NCBI RefSeq assembly: GCF_030503675.1
Contig: NZ_CP129964.1
Span: forward strand, 186,001-250,000
DNA length: 64,000 nucleotides
Reading direction: 5' to 3'
Source of the DNA: Lutimonas zeaxanthinifaciens
GTDB lineage: Bacteria > Bacteroidota > Bacteroidia > Flavobacteriales > Flavobacteriaceae
Position numbers and translations under genes: made by a program. Below are positions 62,029 through 64,000 of this stretch, in pieces; within the stretch, counting starts at the first letter, position 1, and each line of letters begins with the position of its first letter. The notes beneath the pieces were generated by a model. The model had not been told where the DNA came from and did no database searches. It worked only from the letters and a program-made list of their open reading frames with translations.

Positions 62029-62973
62029 TTATACATTTATGATCCTTTTTATGATCACAGAGGTATCAATAAGCAGAATACTCAATACCCCTATCAGAAT
62101 GACGAGTTTGATCACGTTGTGTAAAATGATGTAATCGCGTTTTGAATTCGCCTTCCACAAAAAGACGAGAAAAAACACAAACACGATCCCTACCAAATAG
62201 AAGTAGTACTTCATCATACCTATTTCAGGATATCCCCATAAAAAGTATACGGGATTCATGGTGAGCAAAACCAAAAGGGTAATAAGAGCTTTTGTAAAAT
62301 ACTCCCCGTATTTAATTGGGATCGTTTGGTAATCCTGTACAATATCTCCTTTTATGTTTTCAAGGTCCTTGAGAAGTTCTCGGATCATAAGCACAAAGAA
62401 CAAAAAAGCCGCGTGTATAAATATGACCTCAGAGAAATTCTTGTAGTAGATAAAGATGGCGAAAAAAGGTAAAATGGATAAAATGGAAGCAGAAAAAAGG
62501 CCTGTTAAAGGGTATTTCTTCAATTTATGTGAGTAGAGCCATATTAGAAAAATATAGACCGCAAAGAAAAGTGCTGCCCTCCAAGACACGAGCAATCCAA
62601 ATACCACCCCGATAAAATTGAGAAAAAAATAGATCTGTAATTTTACTTTCTGGCTTACAATGCTGTCTATCTTGGATTTTATGGGTTTATTGATCCTGTC
62701 CTTTTTACTGTCGTAAAAATTGTTAATAATGTATCCAGAGGCAATTACACAGATTGTAGCAAGTACAATGAAATAGAGATCCAAATTAAAAATAATGGAT
62801 TTCAATGGAAGATCCGGAGAAAAAATGAAGATGGCCGCCAGGTATTGAGCAAGGACGATGAGCGCTATGTTATAGCCCCGTACAACAGATAGCAAACTTA
62901 AAAATTTGAAAAACAAAGAATATGACTTCTTTGATTTGGGTTTTTTATCTAACCCTTTGCCGGAAGCATCCAT
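62029..62973 (-). CDS. UbiA-family prenyltransferase (geranylgeranylglycerol-phosphate geranylgeranyltransferase-like)
   Basis: Integral membrane prenyltransferase, 314 residues with eight to nine hydrophobic helices. The first Asp-rich motif is altered to NNFYDSKKDRINKP (normally NDxxDxxxD), the form seen in the Bacteroidetes (S)-geranylgeranylglycerol-phosphate synthase-like group. The second is DLENIKGD. Likely substrate is an isoprenoid diphosphate supplied by the mevalonate pathway; the neighbouring kinase gene (12 bp away) supports this. Exact acceptor uncertain. Confidence 0.85.
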   Translation of the reverse strand: MDASGKGLDKKPKSKKSYSLFFKFLSLLSVVRGYNIALIVLAQYLAAIFIFSPDLPLKSIIFNLDLYFIVLATICVIASGYIINNFYDSKKDRINKPIKSKIDSIVSQKVKLQIYFFLNFIGVVFGLLVSWRAALFFAVYIFLIWLYSHKLKKYPLTGLFSASILSILPFFAIFIYYKNFSEVIFIHAAFLFFVLMIRELLKDLENIKGDIVQDYQTIPIKYGEYFTKALITLLVLLTMNPVYFLWGYPEIGMMKYYFYLVGIVFVFFLVFLWKANSKRDYIILHNVIKLVILIGVLSILLIDTSVIIKRIINV

Positions 62974-62985
62974 AATTGAGGATGT

Positions 62986-63912
62986 TTAGAATCGATAAAC
63001 AAGTTCCAGTTTGTAGGAATCAAGCAATTTTTTTGCTTTTTCATAGTCTTGCGTGAAGCCTAAGATATAACCTCCACCTCCGGAACCACAAAGCTTTAAA
63101 TAATAATCGTTTGTTTCAATTCCGGTTTGCCATAATTGATGGAACGAGTCCGGAATCATGGGCTTGAAATGTTTTAAAACAACTTTGGACAATTTTTTTA
63201 CATTACCGAATAAGGATTTTACGTTTCCATGCAAGAAATCATCGATGCAATCATCAGTATAACGAGCAAAGTCTCGATCGATCATCTTTCTGAACCCCTC
63301 ATTCTTCATTTTGTTCATAAAGATATTCACCATGGGTTGAGTCTCGCCAATCATTTCTGAATCGAGTAAGAAAACGGCGCCTTTTCCTTCTTTTTGAGAA
63401 GGAATTCCTGTTGCTTCGAGGTTGTCTTTTGAGTTGATTAAAATCGGTAAACTCAGATAGGAATTCAGCGGGTCCAGACCAGAGCTTTTCCCATGAAAAA
63501 AAGACTCCATCTTTGAAAACACGGATTTTAATTTAAGCAGTTTATCTCTGGTGAGGTTTTCAAGTACCGTAATCTTATTGTCAGCATACTTGTCGTAAAT
63601 TGCTGCTACCAGTGCTCCTGAACTTCCAACCCCGTATCCCTGAGGAATACTTGAATCAAAATGCATGTTTTTCTCAATGTCATTCCTGAATTCCTCTAAA
63701 CGCAATTCAATGTCCGGGTCTTGAAGCTGCAAAAGATATTGGTAAAATTCACGAAGTTTCTGGTTGGAATCTTTTGCCTTTTCATCGGCGTCATCAGAAA
63801 TAATTAAAGCGCCCTGATACGAATTATAAGGGATTGCCAAACCTTTGGAATCTTTGATAATGCCATACTCTCCAAATAAAAGTATTTTCGCGTAAAAAAG
63901 AGGGCCTTTCAT
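62986..63912 (-). CDS. GHMP kinase, probable mevalonate kinase
   Basis: A 308-residue GHMP-superfamily kinase. N-terminal AKILLFGEYGI; ATP-binding motif 2 as PQGYGVGSSGALVAAI; motif 3 as LCGSGGGGYILGF. Context with a UbiA prenyltransferase and the known use of the mevalonate pathway by Flavobacteriaceae point to mevalonate kinase; a diphosphomevalonate decarboxylase gene would be expected just beyond the window. The sequence is divergent from classical enzymes, so phosphomevalonate kinase cannot be excluded. Only 88 bp of upstream sequence is visible. Confidence 0.85.
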   Translation of the reverse strand: MKGPLFYAKILLFGEYGIIKDSKGLAIPYNSYQGALIISDDADEKAKDSNQKLREFYQYLLQLQDPDIELRLEEFRNDIEKNMHFDSSIPQGYGVGSSGALVAAIYDKYADNKITVLENLTRDKLLKLKSVFSKMESFFHGKSSGLDPLNSYLSLPILINSKDNLEATGIPSQKEGKGAVFLLDSEMIGETQPMVNIFMNKMKNEGFRKMIDRDFARYTDDCIDDFLHGNVKSLFGNVKKLSKVVLKHFKPMIPDSFHQLWQTGIETNDYYLKLCGSGGGGYILGFTQDYEKAKKLLDSYKLELVYRF

Positions 63913-64000
63913 TAATTCTGTTTAAAAAATTCGCTACAAATATAATACAAAAATAGATTTGATCTGATTTTGACTACTTTTTAAACGAATTAAATTCTTA

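Overview
This window is a piece of chromosome from a member of the Flavobacteriaceae (Bacteroidetes). The evidence is the SusC/SusD outer-membrane nutrient system, a type IX secretion (T9SS) C-terminal sorting domain, an OmpA protein with thrombospondin type 3 repeats, the mevalonate-pathway neighbourhood, Bacteroidetes-type promoters (-7 box TAnnTTTG), no clear Shine-Dalgarno sites, and A+T-rich intergenic DNA. The genus cannot be assigned from the sequence alone.

Layout. 1-4.1 kb: two unrelated phosphate transporters facing each other. 4.2-8.3 kb: a small carboxypeptidase-regulatory-like protein and class I ribonucleotide reductase (nrdB then nrdA, minus strand). 8.4-14.7 kb: a DUF4412-type protein, an alpha/beta hydrolase, an AddB-like nuclease and an OmpA-family protein. 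14.8-22.6 kb: a compact minus-strand envelope operon (coaX, outer-membrane protein, TPR protein, LptC, small membrane protein, CNNM/CBS protein, PpiD-like isomerase). 22.7-24.7 kb: tRNA-Phe(GAA) followed by a 1.9-kb A+T-rich islet that carries one glycosyltransferase and is bounded by a perfect 100-bp direct repeat of the tRNA 3' end plus its terminator. 24.7-33.7 kb: M48 peptidase, a membrane protein/XRE regulator pair, penicillin acylase-family protein, PH-domain protein, SDR protein, photolyase, GNAT and a MORN/YwqK-type repeat protein. 33.8-39.5 kb: a two-component stress module (PAS histidine kinase, receiver-CRP/FNR fusion regulator, UspA, membrane protein, PepSY-like protein, Hsp20). 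39.5-61 kb: a complete alpha-glucan (starch/maltodextrin) utilisation locus. 61-64 kb: a pseudouridine synthase, a UbiA prenyltransferase and a mevalonate kinase-like protein.

The strongest new signal is in the stress module. Four promoters there (uspA, a gene-free transcription unit, the PepSY-like gene and hsp20) each carry two FNR-like boxes (TTGAT-N4-ATCAA type). In all four the boxes are exactly 22 bp apart and the proximal box centre lies exactly 29.5 bp upstream of a -7 box. The adjacent receiver-CRP/FNR regulator has an FNR-type recognition helix but lacks the Fe-S cysteines of FNR, so it is the natural candidate to bind them. One of the four promoters drives no visible gene but leads after about 230 nt to a strong intrinsic terminator, which makes it a candidate regulated small RNA.

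In the glucan locus the inferred pathway is as follows. A T9SS-secreted GH13 and surface GH13 lipoproteins cut polymer outside the cell; SusC/SusD/SusE bind and import oligosaccharides; SusA-like GH13 cuts them in the periplasm; an MFS carrier brings maltose into the cytoplasm; GH65 maltose phosphorylase and beta-phosphoglucomutase give glucose and glucose-6-phosphate. A LacI-family regulator probably acts on a perfect palindromic operator in front of susC. The SusD here carries an inserted SusE-type carbohydrate-binding module, an unusual architecture.
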